Source: Nostoc sp. C052 (GTDB lineage Bacteria > Cyanobacteriota > Cyanobacteriia > Cyanobacteriales > Nostocaceae). Taken from it: a DNA stretch of 64,000 nucleotides. This document shows, piece by piece, positions 36,475 through 45,662 of the stretch (the stretch's first letter is position 1; each line of letters starts with the position of its first letter). Both the position numbers and the translations under genes were made by a program. The stretch lies in assembly GCF_013393905.1 (NCBI RefSeq), contig NZ_CP040272.1:930001-994000 (forward strand). Reading direction: 5' to 3'. The notes under the pieces were generated by a model. It worked only from the letters and a program-made list of their open reading frames with translations, was not told the DNA's origin and searched no databases.

Positions 36475-37920
36475 ATGACATCACCGTCTACACGACTCCT
36501 CAACTCCAACGCTACGGAATCGCCAACCCAAGCAAAATCAGGTGGTTGCGGCTGCGATAGCACCACCAGCACCACCGTGGAAAGGGACGAAAAGCTCCAA
36601 GAACGCATTGCTAAACATCCCTGCTACAGCGAAGACGCTCATCACCACTACGCCCGGATGCACGTTGCAGTTGCACCAGCTTGCAACATTCAATGCAACT
36701 ATTGCAACCGCAAATATGATTGCGCTAACGAAAGCCGTCCTGGAGTAGTTAGCGAATTGCTAACACCAGAAGAAGCCGCACACAAAGCTTTGGTCATTGG
36801 TGGCAAGATTCCCCAAATGACAGTCGTGGGAATTGCTGGCCCTGGCGACCCATTGGCGAACCCAGAAAAGACTTTCCGCACATTTGAGTTGATTGCAGAG
36901 CAAGCACCAGACATCAAGCTGTGCTTATCAACCAATGGTTTAATGCTGCCAGACTACATCGATCGCATTAAACAATTAAATATAGATCACGTGACGATCA
37001 CCATTAACATGGTAGATCCAGAGATCGGTGCTAAAATTTATCCTTGGGTTCACTACAGACGCAAGCGTTACAGAGGTCTTGAAGGTGCAAAAATCCTCCA
37101 CGAAAGACAGATGGAAGGATTGCAAGCCCTGAAAGATGCTGACATCTTGTGCAAAGTCAACTCCGTGATGATTCCCGGAATTAATGACCATCACTTAGTC
37201 GAAGTGAATCGAGTCATCCGTGAGAAAGGTGCATTCTTGCACAACATCATGCCATTGATTTCTGCACCAGAACATGGCACACACTTCGGTTTAACCGGTC
37301 AACGCGGCCCCACACCCAAAGAACTCAAAGAAGTTCAAGACAACTGCTCCGGTAACATGAAAATGATGCGTCACTGTCGCCAGTGCCGTGCCGATGCAGT
37401 CGGATTATTGGGAGAAGACCGCAGCCAAGAGTTTTCCAAAGAGAAATTCTTGGAAATGGCTCCCGAATATGACATGGAACAACGCGCTACTGTTCACGAA
37501 GGAATTGAGAAGTTTAAAGAAGAACTTAAAGTAGCCAAAGATAAAGCGCTAGCTGGTAAGAAAATTGCCAATAGTCCGAAAGTTTTAGTTGCAGTAGCAA
37601 CCAAAGGCGGCGGCTTAGTTAACCAACACTTCGGTCATGCGAAAGAATTCCAAATTTACGAAGTGGGTGGAAACGAAGTTCGCTTTATCGGTCATCGCAA
37701 AATTGACCAGTACTGCCAAGGTGGATACAGCGAAGAAGCTTCTTTTGAGCATATTATGAAAGCGATCGCAGATTGCAAAGCAGTTTTAGTCTCCAAGATT
37801 GGTAACTGTCCTCAAGAAAAATTGCAAGAAGCTGGAATCAAGACTGTTGAAGCTTACGACGTAATTGAAAAGGTTGCTTTAGAGTTCTACGAGCAATACG
37901 TTAAGGAATTAGGGAATTAG
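36475..37920 (+). CDS. nifB: Nitrogenase FeMo-cofactor biosynthesis radical SAM protein NifB
   Basis: 481 residues from ATG 36475 (MTSPSTRLLNSNATE). The open frame extends 59 codons upstream, but the Arg/Cys-rich translation there does not resemble NifB. NifB makes NifB-co, the 8Fe-9S-C core of FeMo-cofactor. Signatures: HPCYSEDAHHHYARMHVAVA, the radical SAM motif CNIQCNYCNRKYDC, MTVVGIAGPGDPLANPEKTF and a C-terminal NifX-like domain (VAVATKGGGLVNQHFGHAKE). First gene of the plus-strand nif operon; fdxN follows after 125 bases filled with STRR repeats. No element interrupts it. Confidence 0.96.
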   Translation: MTSPSTRLLNSNATESPTQAKSGGCGCDSTTSTTVERDEKLQERIAKHPCYSEDAHHHYARMHVAVAPACNIQCNYCNRKYDCANESRPGVVSELLTPEEAAHKALVIGGKIPQMTVVGIAGPGDPLANPEKTFRTFELIAEQAPDIKLCLSTNGLMLPDYIDRIKQLNIDHVTITINMVDPEIGAKIYPWVHYRRKRYRGLEGAKILHERQMEGLQALKDADILCKVNSVMIPGINDHHLVEVNRVIREKGAFLHNIMPLISAPEHGTHFGLTGQRGPTPKELKEVQDNCSGNMKMMRHCRQCRADAVGLLGEDRSQEFSKEKFLEMAPEYDMEQRATVHEGIEKFKEELKVAKDKALAGKKIANSPKVLVAVATKGGGLVNQHFGHAKEFQIYEVGGNEVRFIGHRKIDQYCQGGYSEEASFEHIMKAIADCKAVLVSKIGNCPQEKLQEAGIKTVEAYDVIEKVALEFYEQYVKELGN

Positions 37921-38030
37921 GGATTAGGGACTGGGGACTGGGAATTAAGGAAGAATTTTCCCAATCAATACCCAGTATCCAGTATCCATTACCCAGTACC
38001 CAGTACCCAATCCCCAGTAACCATTCCCCA
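37914..38030. repeat. STRR block between nifB and fdxN
   Basis: GGGAATTAGGGATTAGGGAC units on the first arm and CCCAGTACCCAATCCCCAGT units on the second arm. Together they can form a long hairpin in the nifB-fdxN transcript. Confidence 0.85.
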
Positions 38031-38045
38031 AAAGGAGAATAAATC

Positions 38046-38402
38046 ATGGCTTACAAAATTCTTACTAGCCAGTGTATTTCCTGCAATCTCTGTCTAACGG
38101 TATGTCCGACGAATGCAATTAAAGTGGTTGATGGACAGCACTGGATTGACCCTGAACTTTGTACAAACTGTGTTGGTAGCATTCATACCGTGCCTCAGTG
38201 TAAAGCTGGTTGTCCCACCTGCGACGGTTGCGTTAAGCAGCCTAGCGATTATTGGGAAGGCTGGTTTGCTAATTACAACCGCGTAATCGCTAAATTAACA
38301 AATAAACAAGATTACTGGGAACGTTGGTTTCAAACCTATTCTCAGAAATACTCTGAGCAATTGCAAAAGCGTCAATCCCAATCAGTGGGTTCTGAAGCTT
38401 AA
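38046..38402 (+). CDS. fdxN: Ferredoxin FdxN, uninterrupted
   Basis: 118-residue bacterial-type ferredoxin with two 4Fe-4S sites: CISCNLCLTVCPTNAIKV and CTNCVGSIHTVPQCKAGCP, the second with the longer spacing typical of nif-linked ferredoxins. A C-terminal ~55-residue extension contains two WFxxYxxx segments (GWFANYNRVIA, RWFQTYSQKY). It is thought to pass electrons to NifB or other assembly proteins. In Anabaena PCC 7120 this gene is split by the 55-kb fdxN element; here the frame is intact. AAAGGAG lies about 8 bases before the ATG. Confidence 0.96.
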   Translation: MAYKILTSQCISCNLCLTVCPTNAIKVVDGQHWIDPELCTNCVGSIHTVPQCKAGCPTCDGCVKQPSDYWEGWFANYNRVIAKLTNKQDYWERWFQTYSQKYSEQLQKRQSQSVGSEA

Positions 38403-38436
38403 TTAAATAATTCCTAATTCTTAATTGAAGACAACA

Positions 38437-39645
38437 ATGCAAAATAACTGCATCTATCTCGATAATAATGCCACCACTAAGGTAGACCCAGAAGTTATAG
38501 AGGTAATGCTACCTTACCTGACGGATTATTACGGCAATCCCTCCAGTATGCATACCTTTGGTGGGCAAGTCGGTAAAGCAGTGAGAACCGCAAGAGAACA
38601 ACTTGCAGCCATCCTGGGAGCCGATGAGTCAGAAATTGTCTACACAAGTTGTGGTACTGAGGGAGATAACGCGGCGATTCGAGCCGCACTGTTAGCGCAA
38701 CCAGAAAAGCGCCATATCGTCACTACCCAAGTTGAACATCCAGCAGTACTCAATGTCTGCAAACAATTAGAAACTCAAGGTTATAGTGTTACCTATCTAT
38801 CAGTAAATCATCAAGGGCAGCTGGATCTAGATGAACTAGAAGCTTCCTTGACGGGTAACACCGCCTTGGTGACAATTATGTATGCTAATAACGAAACCGG
38901 CACGGTTTTCCCGATTGAGCAAATTGGGTTGCGCGTCAAAGAATCTGGCGCTATCTTCCATGTAGATGCAGTGCAAGCTGTGGGAAAAATCCCGTTGAAT
39001 ATGAAGACTAGCACCGTCGATATGTTAACCCTGTCTGGTCACAAGCTGCACGGGCCGAAAGGAATTGGTGCTTTATATATTCGGCGCGGAGTTCGGTTCC
39101 GTCCCTTCATGATTGGGGGACACCAAGAACGCGGACGGAGAGCGGGAACTGAGAATGTTCCAGGAATTATTGCCTTGGGCAAAGCTGCGGAACTAGAACT
39201 GTTACACTTAGAAGAAGCGACGGCAAGAGAAAGAAAGCTGCGCGATCGCCTCGAACAAACTTTACTCGCTAAAATTCCCGATTGTGTAGTTAATGGCGAC
39301 GTTACGCAGAGATTGCCAAACACAACCAATATCGGCTTCAAGTACATCGAAGGTGAAGCAATCCTACTGTTATTGAACAAATACGGTATCTGTGCATCAT
39401 CCGGTTCTGCTTGTACCTCCGGTTCTCTGGAACCCTCCCATGTCCTGCGGGCAATGGGCTTACCCTACACAACTTTGCACGGTTCAATTCGCTTCAGTCT
39501 TTGTCGCTACACCACAGAAGCCGAAATCGATCAAGTAATAGAGGTAATGCCCAGTATTGTAGAACGTTTACGCGCCCTCTCTCCCTTCAAAAATGATGAT
39601 GCAGGTTGGTTGCAAGGACAAGAACAAGCACTAGCGCATCGTTAG
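38437..39645 (+). CDS. nifS: Cysteine desulfurase NifS
   Basis: 402 residues from ATG 38437 (MQNNCIYLDNNATTKVDPEV); an in-frame TTG four codons earlier is less likely. PLP-dependent desulfurase that supplies sulfur for NifU. The PLP lysine is in LSGHKLHGPKGIGALY; the catalytic cysteine in CASSGSACTSGSLEPSHVLR. Other marks: GTEGDNAAIRAAL and YANNETGTVFPIEQ. Separated from fdxN by only 34 bases and from nifU by a 126-base repeat-filled gap. Full length compared with other cyanobacterial NifS (about 400). Confidence 0.97.
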   Translation: MQNNCIYLDNNATTKVDPEVIEVMLPYLTDYYGNPSSMHTFGGQVGKAVRTAREQLAAILGADESEIVYTSCGTEGDNAAIRAALLAQPEKRHIVTTQVEHPAVLNVCKQLETQGYSVTYLSVNHQGQLDLDELEASLTGNTALVTIMYANNETGTVFPIEQIGLRVKESGAIFHVDAVQAVGKIPLNMKTSTVDMLTLSGHKLHGPKGIGALYIRRGVRFRPFMIGGHQERGRRAGTENVPGIIALGKAAELELLHLEEATARERKLRDRLEQTLLAKIPDCVVNGDVTQRLPNTTNIGFKYIEGEAILLLLNKYGICASSGSACTSGSLEPSHVLRAMGLPYTTLHGSIRFSLCRYTTEAEIDQVIEVMPSIVERLRALSPFKNDDAGWLQGQEQALAHR

Positions 39646-39765
39646 GGACTGGGAAAAAATGGGAAAAGGTTAAAGGGTAAAGGGTAAAGGAATGATTTTT
39701 CCCCTTCCCCCTTCCCCAATCCCCCCACTCCCCACTCATTACTCAGTACTCAGCACTCAGCACTT
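39646..39765. repeat. STRR block between nifS and nifU
   Basis: GGGAAAAGGTTAAAGGGTAA units followed by CCCCTTCCCCCTTCCCCAAT and CACTCAGTACTCAGCACTCA runs; purine and pyrimidine arms can pair. Confidence 0.85.
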
Positions 39766-39771
39766 AATAAT

Positions 39772-40671
39772 ATGTGGGACTACACCGATAAAGTATTAGA
39801 ACTGTTTTACGATCCCAAAAATCAGGGAGAAATTGAAGAAACGGGCGAAGCTGGAGTTAAGGTTGCAACGGGTGAAATCGGCAGCATTGCTTGCGGCGAT
39901 GCTCTGAGATTACACCTGAAAGTGGAAGTAGAATCTGATAAGATTCTAGATGCTCGCTTTCAAACCTTTGGCTGTACTAGTGCGATCGCATCTTCTAGTG
40001 CATTAACCGAAATGGTTAAAGGTTTAACCTTAGATGAAGCCCTGAAAGTGTCCAATAAAGACATTGCAGATTACCTGGGTGGTTTACCAGAAGCAAAGAT
40101 GCACTGCTCTGTGATGGGACAAGAAGCGCTAGAAGCCGCTATCTATAATTATCGTGGCATACCTCTAGCTACCCACGATGATGACGATGAAGGTGCATTA
40201 GTTTGCAGTTGCTTTGGCATCAGCGAATCTAAAATTCGTCGCGTGATTCTAGAAAATCATCTCACGGATGCCGAGCAAGTAACAAATTATGTGAAAGCTG
40301 GTGGCGGATGCGGTTCCTGTCTGGCGAACATTGATGATATTATTAGATCAGTTCAACAGGAATACGCCTCACCTGCTCTCAACAATTACGGCGTAAAAGT
40401 TGCCACAGAAATTGTTAATTCAAAGCAACGAGCGCTAACAAACGTGCAAAAGATTGCTCTAATTCAAAAAGTTCTTGATGAAGAAGTCAGACCCGTACTG
40501 ATTGCAGACGGGGGAGATGTAGAACTCTATGATGTAGAAGGCGATCGCGTTAAAGTTGTACTGCAAGGTGCTTGTGGTTCCTGTTCTAGTAGTACAGCAA
40601 CTCTCAAAATTGCGATCGAAGCCAGATTACAAGATCGTGTCAGCAAGAGCCTTGTAGTCGAAGCAGTTTAG
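39772..40671 (+). CDS. nifU: Fe-S cluster scaffold NifU
   Basis: 299 residues with all three NifU modules. The IscU-like N-domain has GSIACGDALRLHLKV, FQTFGCTSAIASSSALTEM and KMHCSVMGQEALEAAI. The central permanent 2Fe-2S domain has LVCSCFGISESKIRR and GGGCGSCLANID. The C-terminal Nfu domain has VRPVLIADGGDVELYDVEG and GACGSCSSSTATLK. It builds 4Fe-4S clusters for NifH and NifDK with NifS. Standard length and no missing cysteine. Followed by a 265-base gap with a hairpin before glbN. Confidence 0.97.
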   Translation: MWDYTDKVLELFYDPKNQGEIEETGEAGVKVATGEIGSIACGDALRLHLKVEVESDKILDARFQTFGCTSAIASSSALTEMVKGLTLDEALKVSNKDIADYLGGLPEAKMHCSVMGQEALEAAIYNYRGIPLATHDDDDEGALVCSCFGISESKIRRVILENHLTDAEQVTNYVKAGGGCGSCLANIDDIIRSVQQEYASPALNNYGVKVATEIVNSKQRALTNVQKIALIQKVLDEEVRPVLIADGGDVELYDVEGDRVKVVLQGACGSCSSSTATLKIAIEARLQDRVSKSLVVEAV

Positions 40672-40778
40672 GAATTGCTGTAGGACTTATCGTACTCTAC
40701 AAATACGCCCTAATATGCATTCAGCCAGGAACAGAAAGTAGGATTTGAACCGAATCATTGTCTCCACTCGATGCTTCA

Positions 40779-40841
40779 TACCAATTCTTTCTTAATTACG
40801 AACTTGTACTGAGCGTAGTCGAAGTATTACGAATTGGTATC
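40779..40841. repeat. Imperfect palindrome between nifU and glbN
   Basis: ATACCAATTCTTTCTTAATT on the first arm and GTATTACGAATTGGTAT on the second, with TGAGCGTAGTCGAAG between. A dispersed type of intergenic palindrome; may delimit the nifU and glbN transcripts. Confidence 0.6.
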
Positions 40842-40936
40842 AGTCCTACCACTATTACTGCTAACAGCATATAGGCCAAGAGATTAAGCGCCTACTTGCA
40901 AATTTCATCATCCAACTCGCTTCAAAGGAGACAAGT

Positions 40937-41293
40937 ATGAGCACATTGTACGACAATATTGGTGGACAACCGGCTATTGAACAAGTAGTAGATGAACTCC
41001 ACAAACGCATTGCTACAGACAGCCTCCTCGCTCCCGTTTTTGCTGGTACAGACATGGCGAAGCAACGCAATCATCTAGTTGCTTTCTTAGCTCAAATATT
41101 TGAGGGGCCAAAGCAATACGGCGGTCGTCCAATGGACAAAACCCACGCAGGATTGAATTTACAGCAACCACACTTCGATGCGATCGCCAAGCATCTCGGT
41201 GAAGCAATGGCTGTGCGTGGAGTGTCAGCAGAAAACACCAAAGCTGCACTAGATCGCGTCACAAACATGAAGGGCGCTATTTTGAACAAGTAA
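40937..41293 (+). CDS. glbN: Cyanoglobin (truncated haemoglobin) GlbN
   Basis: 118 residues, the size of group I truncated haemoglobins. It begins MSTLYDNIGGQPAIEQVVDE; the haem ligands fit His70 (proximal, in DKTHAGLNL) and His46 (distal side, QRNHLVAF). The FEGPKQYGGRPM loop is typical of the family. Sequence recall suggests it is nearly identical to Nostoc commune cyanoglobin, whose gene also lies between nifU and nifH. In that organism it is a peripheral-membrane, nitrogen-starvation-induced O2-binding protein. AAGGAG lies 9 bases before the ATG. A 9-bp hairpin follows the stop codon. Confidence 0.97.
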   Translation: MSTLYDNIGGQPAIEQVVDELHKRIATDSLLAPVFAGTDMAKQRNHLVAFLAQIFEGPKQYGGRPMDKTHAGLNLQQPHFDAIAKHLGEAMAVRGVSAENTKAALDRVTNMKGAILNK

Positions 41294-41339
41294 TAGGACT
41301 TATGCATTGATTGTTGACAAATAACAACATCAAGTCCTA
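41292..41339 (+). terminator. Hairpin after glbN
   Basis: Perfect 9-bp stem ATAGGACTT (41292-41300) / AAGTCCTAT (41331-41339), 30-base loop, no T-tract. Possible processing or weak termination site before nifH. The rest of the 41294-41642 gap has no gene and should contain the nifH promoter. Confidence 0.5.
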
Positions 41340-41642
41340 TCGAATCTTGCAAGCTGAAACACATTATGACGTATTTGTAAATTGCGTAATTTTCTTTGTT
41401 CTTTGTCAAAACAAATGACAAAGGACAAAGGACAAACAACCAAAAGAAAAAAATTTTAACGAGGAAGATCGATGAACTTACTGTCAATAATTTTGGCTGT
41501 GGAGCGATCGCCCCCAGCAGGCATTTATGCCAACGCTACCAACGATGCTCTACACGCGCTCACTACTGTCGCTCAACTGGCGTGAACGCAACTGACAAAC
41601 GCACAGACCCACCAACCAACCAATTGCAGGGAAACACGAACA

Positions 41643-42524
41643 ATGACAGAAGAAAACATTAGACAGATAGCTTTCTACGGTAAAGGCGGTATCGGTAAAT
41701 CTACCACCTCCCAAAACACCTTGGCAGCTATGGCAGAAATGGGTCAACGCATCCTCATCGTCGGTTGCGACCCTAAAGCTGACTCCACCCGTTTGATGCT
41801 GCACAGCAAAGCTCAAACAACCGTTCTTCACTTGGCTGCTGAACGTGGTGCAGTAGAAGATATCGAACTCGAAGAAGTAATGTTAACTGGTTTCCGTAAC
41901 GTTCGTTGCGTAGAATCTGGTGGTCCAGAACCCGGTGTAGGTTGCGCCGGTCGTGGTATTATCACCGCCATCAACTTCTTAGAAGAAAATGGTGCTTACC
42001 AAGACCTAGACTTCGTATCTTACGACGTATTAGGTGACGTTGTATGCGGTGGTTTCGCAATGCCTATCCGCGAAGGTAAGGCACAAGAAATCTACATCGT
42101 GACATCTGGTGAAATGATGGCGATGTACGCTGCTAACAACATCGCTCGTGGTGTTCTTAAGTATGCTCACACCGGTGGCGTGCGTTTGGGTGGTTTGATT
42201 TGTAACAGCCGTAACACAGACCGAGAAATCGAATTGATCGAAACCTTGGCAAAACGGTTGAACACCCAAATGATTCACTACGTACCACGTGACAACATTG
42301 TTCAACACGCTGAATTACGCCGCATGACCGTTAACGAATACGCACCAGAAAGCAACCAAGCTAACGAATATCGGACATTGGCTACCAAGATCATCAACAA
42401 CAAAAACTTGGCTATTCCTACACCCATCGAAATGGAAGAACTAGAAGAATTGTTGATCGAATTCGGTATTCTCGAAAGCGAAGAAAATACTGCTAAGTTA
42501 GTTGCTCAGACTGCTGCTGAATAA
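41643..42524 (+). CDS. nifH: Nitrogenase iron protein NifH
   Basis: 293 residues. The dinitrogenase reductase passes electrons to the MoFe protein with ATP hydrolysis. P-loop GKGGIGKS at 13-20, switch I VGCDPKADSTRL, 4Fe-4S ligand regions GVGCAGRGIITAIN and DVVCGGFAMPIRE, and the ADP-ribosylatable-Arg region GFRNVRCVESGGPEPG. Full length and intact. Codon use is biased to frequent codons (AACTTC, GAAGAA), as expected for a highly expressed gene. The 166-base gap to nifD contains a stable hairpin. Confidence 0.98.
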   Translation: MTEENIRQIAFYGKGGIGKSTTSQNTLAAMAEMGQRILIVGCDPKADSTRLMLHSKAQTTVLHLAAERGAVEDIELEEVMLTGFRNVRCVESGGPEPGVGCAGRGIITAINFLEENGAYQDLDFVSYDVLGDVVCGGFAMPIREGKAQEIYIVTSGEMMAMYAANNIARGVLKYAHTGGVRLGGLICNSRNTDREIELIETLAKRLNTQMIHYVPRDNIVQHAELRRMTVNEYAPESNQANEYRTLATKIINNKNLAIPTPIEMEELEELLIEFGILESEENTAKLVAQTAAE

Positions 42525-42637
42525 AGCTCCTGTAGTCAAGTAGTAGCTGCTAAGAAATAATGCTTTAGCACAAGGAAAAAGGAAGAGTTCCATATCTTAC
42601 CTTTTCCTCTCTCTTCCATCTCCCCCCTAATCTTAGA

Positions 42638-42654
42638 GGGGACTCCTAGTCCCC
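42638..42654 (+). promoter_or_regulatory. nifH-nifD intergenic hairpin
   Basis: GGGGACT (42638-42644), loop CCT, AGTCCCC (42648-42654). The neighbouring CCCCCCTAATCTTAGAGGGG (42622 onward) gives an alternative stem. May stabilise the nifH 3' end or reduce read-through into nifD. Confidence 0.6.
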
Positions 42655-42690
42655 CTATGCCCCGATCCTTACGAGTCACAGAGGCTAAGT

Positions 42691-44133
42691 ATGACACCTC
42701 CAGAAAATCAAAACATCATCGAAGAAAGAAAAGAACTAATTAAAGAAGTTCTCAGTGCTTATCCTGAAAAAGCTGCTAAAAAGCGCGAAAAGCACTTAAG
42801 TGTATACGAAGAAGGTAAGTCCGATTGCGGCGTTAAGTCTAACATCAAATCCCTTCCAGGTGTAATGACCGCTCGTGGTTGTGCTTACGCCGGTTCTAAA
42901 GGTGTGGTTTGGGGTCCTATTAAGGACATGATCCACATCAGCCACGGGCCTGTAGGTTGCGGTTACTGGTCTTGGTCTGGTCGTCGTAACTACTACATCG
43001 GCACCACAGGTATTGATACCTTTGGTACCATGCATTTCACCTCTGACTTCCAAGAAAGAGATATCGTGTTCGGTGGTGACAAGAAACTTGTCAAGCTCAT
43101 CCAAGAACTAGATGTACTTTTCCCTCTTAACCGTGGTGTTTCCATTCAATCTGAATGCCCCATCGGTCTAATTGGGGATGACATTGAAGCAGTTGCTCGG
43201 AAGACATCGAAAGAAATCGGCAAGCCAGTTGTACCTGTGCGTTGCGAAGGCTTCCGGGGTGTTTCCCAATCATTGGGACACCACATTGCTAACGACATGG
43301 TTCGTGACTGGGTATTCACCAGATCCGACCAAGCGAAAAAAGACGGTACACTCAAGTTTGAAGGTACTCCTTATGATGTAGCCATCATTGGTGACTACAA
43401 CATCGGTGGAGATGCTTGGGCTAGCCGCATCCTGTTAGAAGAAATCGGCTTGCGCGTAGTCGCTCAGTGGTCAGGTGATGGCACAATCAACGAAATGTTG
43501 ATGACCCCCAATGTGAAGATGAACCTCATCCACTGTTACCGGTCGATGAACTACATCAGCCGTCACATGGAAGAAGCTTATGGTATACCCTGGTTGGAAT
43601 ACAACTTCTTCGGCCCCACCAAGATTGCTGAATCTTTACGGGAAATCGCTTCCAAGTTTGACGAAACAATCCAAGCAAACGCTGAGAAGGTTATCGCCAA
43701 GTATCAGCCCACAATGGATGCGGTAGTTGCTAAGTATCGCCCCCGTTTGGAAGGTAAGACCGTTGCCATCATGGTTGGTGGTCTACGTCCTCGCCACGTT
43801 GTCCCAGCTTTCCAAGACTTGGGAATGAAGATGATTGGTACAGGTTATGAGTTCGCTCATAATGACGATTACAAACGTACCACTCACTACATCGAAAACG
43901 GCACCATCGTTTATGACGACGTTACCGCTTACGAATTCGAGGAATTTATCAAAGCGCTGAAGCCTGACCTAGTAGCTTCTGGTGTGAAAGAGAAGTATGT
44001 CTTCCAAAAGATGGGTCTTCCTTTCCGTCAAATGCACTCTTGGGATTACTCCGAACCTAGCGATCGCTCCTCAACATCATATAATGCAAGGTTTTTTAGC
44101 GGCGGGAGAAAAAAGAGCTTATTTCTAGCCTAA
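42691..44133 (+). pseudogene. nifD: nifD 5' part, interrupted by the nifD element
   Basis: Residues 1-454 are nitrogenase MoFe protein alpha subunit: P-cluster cysteines in MTARGCAYAGSKG, GPVGCGYWSWSGRR and SECPIGLIGDD, the FeMo-cofactor cysteine in LIHCYRSMNYISRHMEE, and the FeMo-cofactor histidine in QMHSWDYS. At GGATTACTCCG (44043-44053) the NifD sequence stops and 26 unrelated residues follow (EPSDRSSTSYNARFFSGGRK) before TAA. NifD normally continues with GPYHG and about 40 more residues. The gene is not decayed: site-specific excision would restore it, as in Anabaena heterocysts. The rest of nifD and nifK must lie beyond the right edge. Confidence 0.96.
44043..44053 (+). mobile_element. 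Left recombination site of the nifD element
   Basis: GGATTACTCCG, identical to the 11-bp direct repeat used by XisA in Anabaena PCC 7120, located exactly where NifD similarity ends. The element then extends to the window edge; the second copy is not in the window. Confidence 0.93.
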
Positions 44134-44314
44134 ATGTAAGTTGCAGGGTTATTTAGGAACAATCTGTTTTGATGCTTTAGACAGTATAACTCTTATGTAA
44201 TCTGGTTTTTAGATTTTTACTGCATTTTGCTCTAAGAAAAACTGTTAAATAAAAGACTATTTATAATGACGATTATTTAGATTAAATGGTGCGATCGGCT
44301 TCATTTAACAAATA

Positions 44315-45040
44315 TTACTCAAACGTCATCAACTTGTCTTTATCTGCAACCCAAATACTAGATATACCTTTATCAATTGCTTCATTGATAGACTCTTGAT
44401 CAAGCTTTTCAAAAATTTCTATTCTCTCTGGAACATCATTCCTTTGTGCTTTCTCATTTTTGATAGTTCCTAGAGGCATATGAATTTCAGTGAGAAATTG
44501 TACTAGAAGACCCAACAGAAAATTTACTTGAAGCTCGTGCATATCGTGATCAAACCCACCATTTTCATTTTTATGACCATCTATATCAAGAAAAAGAAAC
44601 CTTCTTTGGTTAGGATACTTATCCTGAGTAGTTTTGACGAGTCTGTGGATATGATAAACACTGTCCTCAAAATCTTCCTCTTCAAACACTGCATGATAGA
44701 GATAAATTCCCCCTGAGCGGAGTATACCTTCCCAATTTTCACCACATTGAATTTCACAAAACTTTTCCAGATCGACTGATTCTGTGAGATTTTTGCACCT
44801 TTTTTCTATCACCTTCCACCAATCATCTCTCATCTGACGAATTGTCTTTCTCTTTTCTGGATTACCTCCGTAAAGATCATGACAATATGAACACAAAGGC
44901 GCAGCATTTTCTAGTTTGTCTGATCCACCTTCCGCTTGAGGGATTATGTGATGTATCTCCACAAAAGGCTTATGACACAAACAACACCTAAATGCTGATT
45001 TCTGTTTTGCAAGCAGTTTTATTTTCTCGCTAAATGCCAT
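44315..45040 (-). CDS. HNH endonuclease-domain protein inside the nifD element
   Basis: 241 residues. The N-terminal HNH module shows FRCCLCHKPFVEIHHIIPQA, EGGSDKLENAAPLCSYCHDL (CxxC, HH, N, CxxCH). The C-terminal ~150 residues (GIYLYHAVFEEEDFEDSVYH, LFLDIDGHKNENGGFDHDM) are a separate domain I do not recognise, with many acidic residues. It is the first gene inside the nifD-proximal end of the element. It could be a homing-type or defence nuclease; it is not a tyrosine or serine recombinase and so is not xisA. AT-rich compared with the nif genes. Confidence 0.8.
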   Translation of the reverse strand: MAFSEKIKLLAKQKSAFRCCLCHKPFVEIHHIIPQAEGGSDKLENAAPLCSYCHDLYGGNPEKRKTIRQMRDDWWKVIEKRCKNLTESVDLEKFCEIQCGENWEGILRSGGIYLYHAVFEEEDFEDSVYHIHRLVKTTQDKYPNQRRFLFLDIDGHKNENGGFDHDMHELQVNFLLGLLVQFLTEIHMPLGTIKNEKAQRNDVPERIEIFEKLDQESINEAIDKGISSIWVADKDKLMTFE

Positions 45041-45360
45041 AACAACAGAGGCTTTAAAAATTACTTTGCTTCTTAGAAGGTCTAATAAATAATTAGACTG
45101 AAATTTTCCGTCTAATTACCCGATTTGGATAATTATCTGGAATTTTTTCATCTAAATTTTTCATCTAAATATTTATATATTATACAGAATTTCCCCATCT
45201 AATATCCACAAAAAGTAGCCACTTGGAGTAATTACCTTTAACGATTGTGTGTGAGATGTAAAAGAAGTAGACTGTTGTTGCGATGTCTGCGACGGGCTTT
45301 GCCTACGCTCTCACTCGACAATAAACTAAGCGATGTCTACGACGGGCTGCGCCTACGTAT

Positions 45361-45467
45361 TAAACCGTCCAATTCTCAATTAACAATCCGGGTACTTTGC
45401 CCAAATCCTGATGATTGCGCGTTAATAAAACTAATTTACGAGATAGTGCGACACCGAATAGCCCGTC
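45361..45467 (-). pseudogene. VapC (PIN-domain toxin) C-terminal fragment, copy 1
   Basis: Reverse strand reads LFGVALSRKLVLLTRNHQDL then GKVPGLLIENWTV and TAA (45361-45363). This is the final beta-alpha unit of PIN toxins (LVTRNxxDFxxxPGLxxENW). The catalytic aspartates and the rest of the gene are missing. Confidence 0.8.
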
Positions 45468-45560
45468 GTAGACATTGCAGTAAAAGAAGTAGACTGTTGT
45501 TGCGATGTCTGCGACGGGCTTTGCCTACGCTCTCACTCGACAATAAATTAGGTGATCGCA

Positions 45561-45662
45561 TTACACCGTCCAATCCTCAATTAACAATCCGGGTACTTTG
45601 CCCAAATCCCGATGATTGCGTGTTAATAAAACTAATTTACGAGATAGTGCGATCGCCGAATA
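45561..45662 (-). pseudogene. VapC C-terminal fragment, copy 2
   Basis: Same tail as copy 1 with a few substitutions; ENWT has become EDWT and the stop is TAA 45561-45563. Produced by the tandem duplication. Confidence 0.8.

Noticed and set aside
40692..40706. Possible NtcA site upstream of glbN
   Set aside because: GTA and TAC are separated by nine bases, not the required eight, and no -10 box is placed correctly.
44315..45040. Candidate xisA at the element's left end
   Set aside because: The protein has an HNH motif and an unknown C-terminal domain, not the catalytic pattern of a tyrosine recombinase. xisA must lie beyond the right edge.
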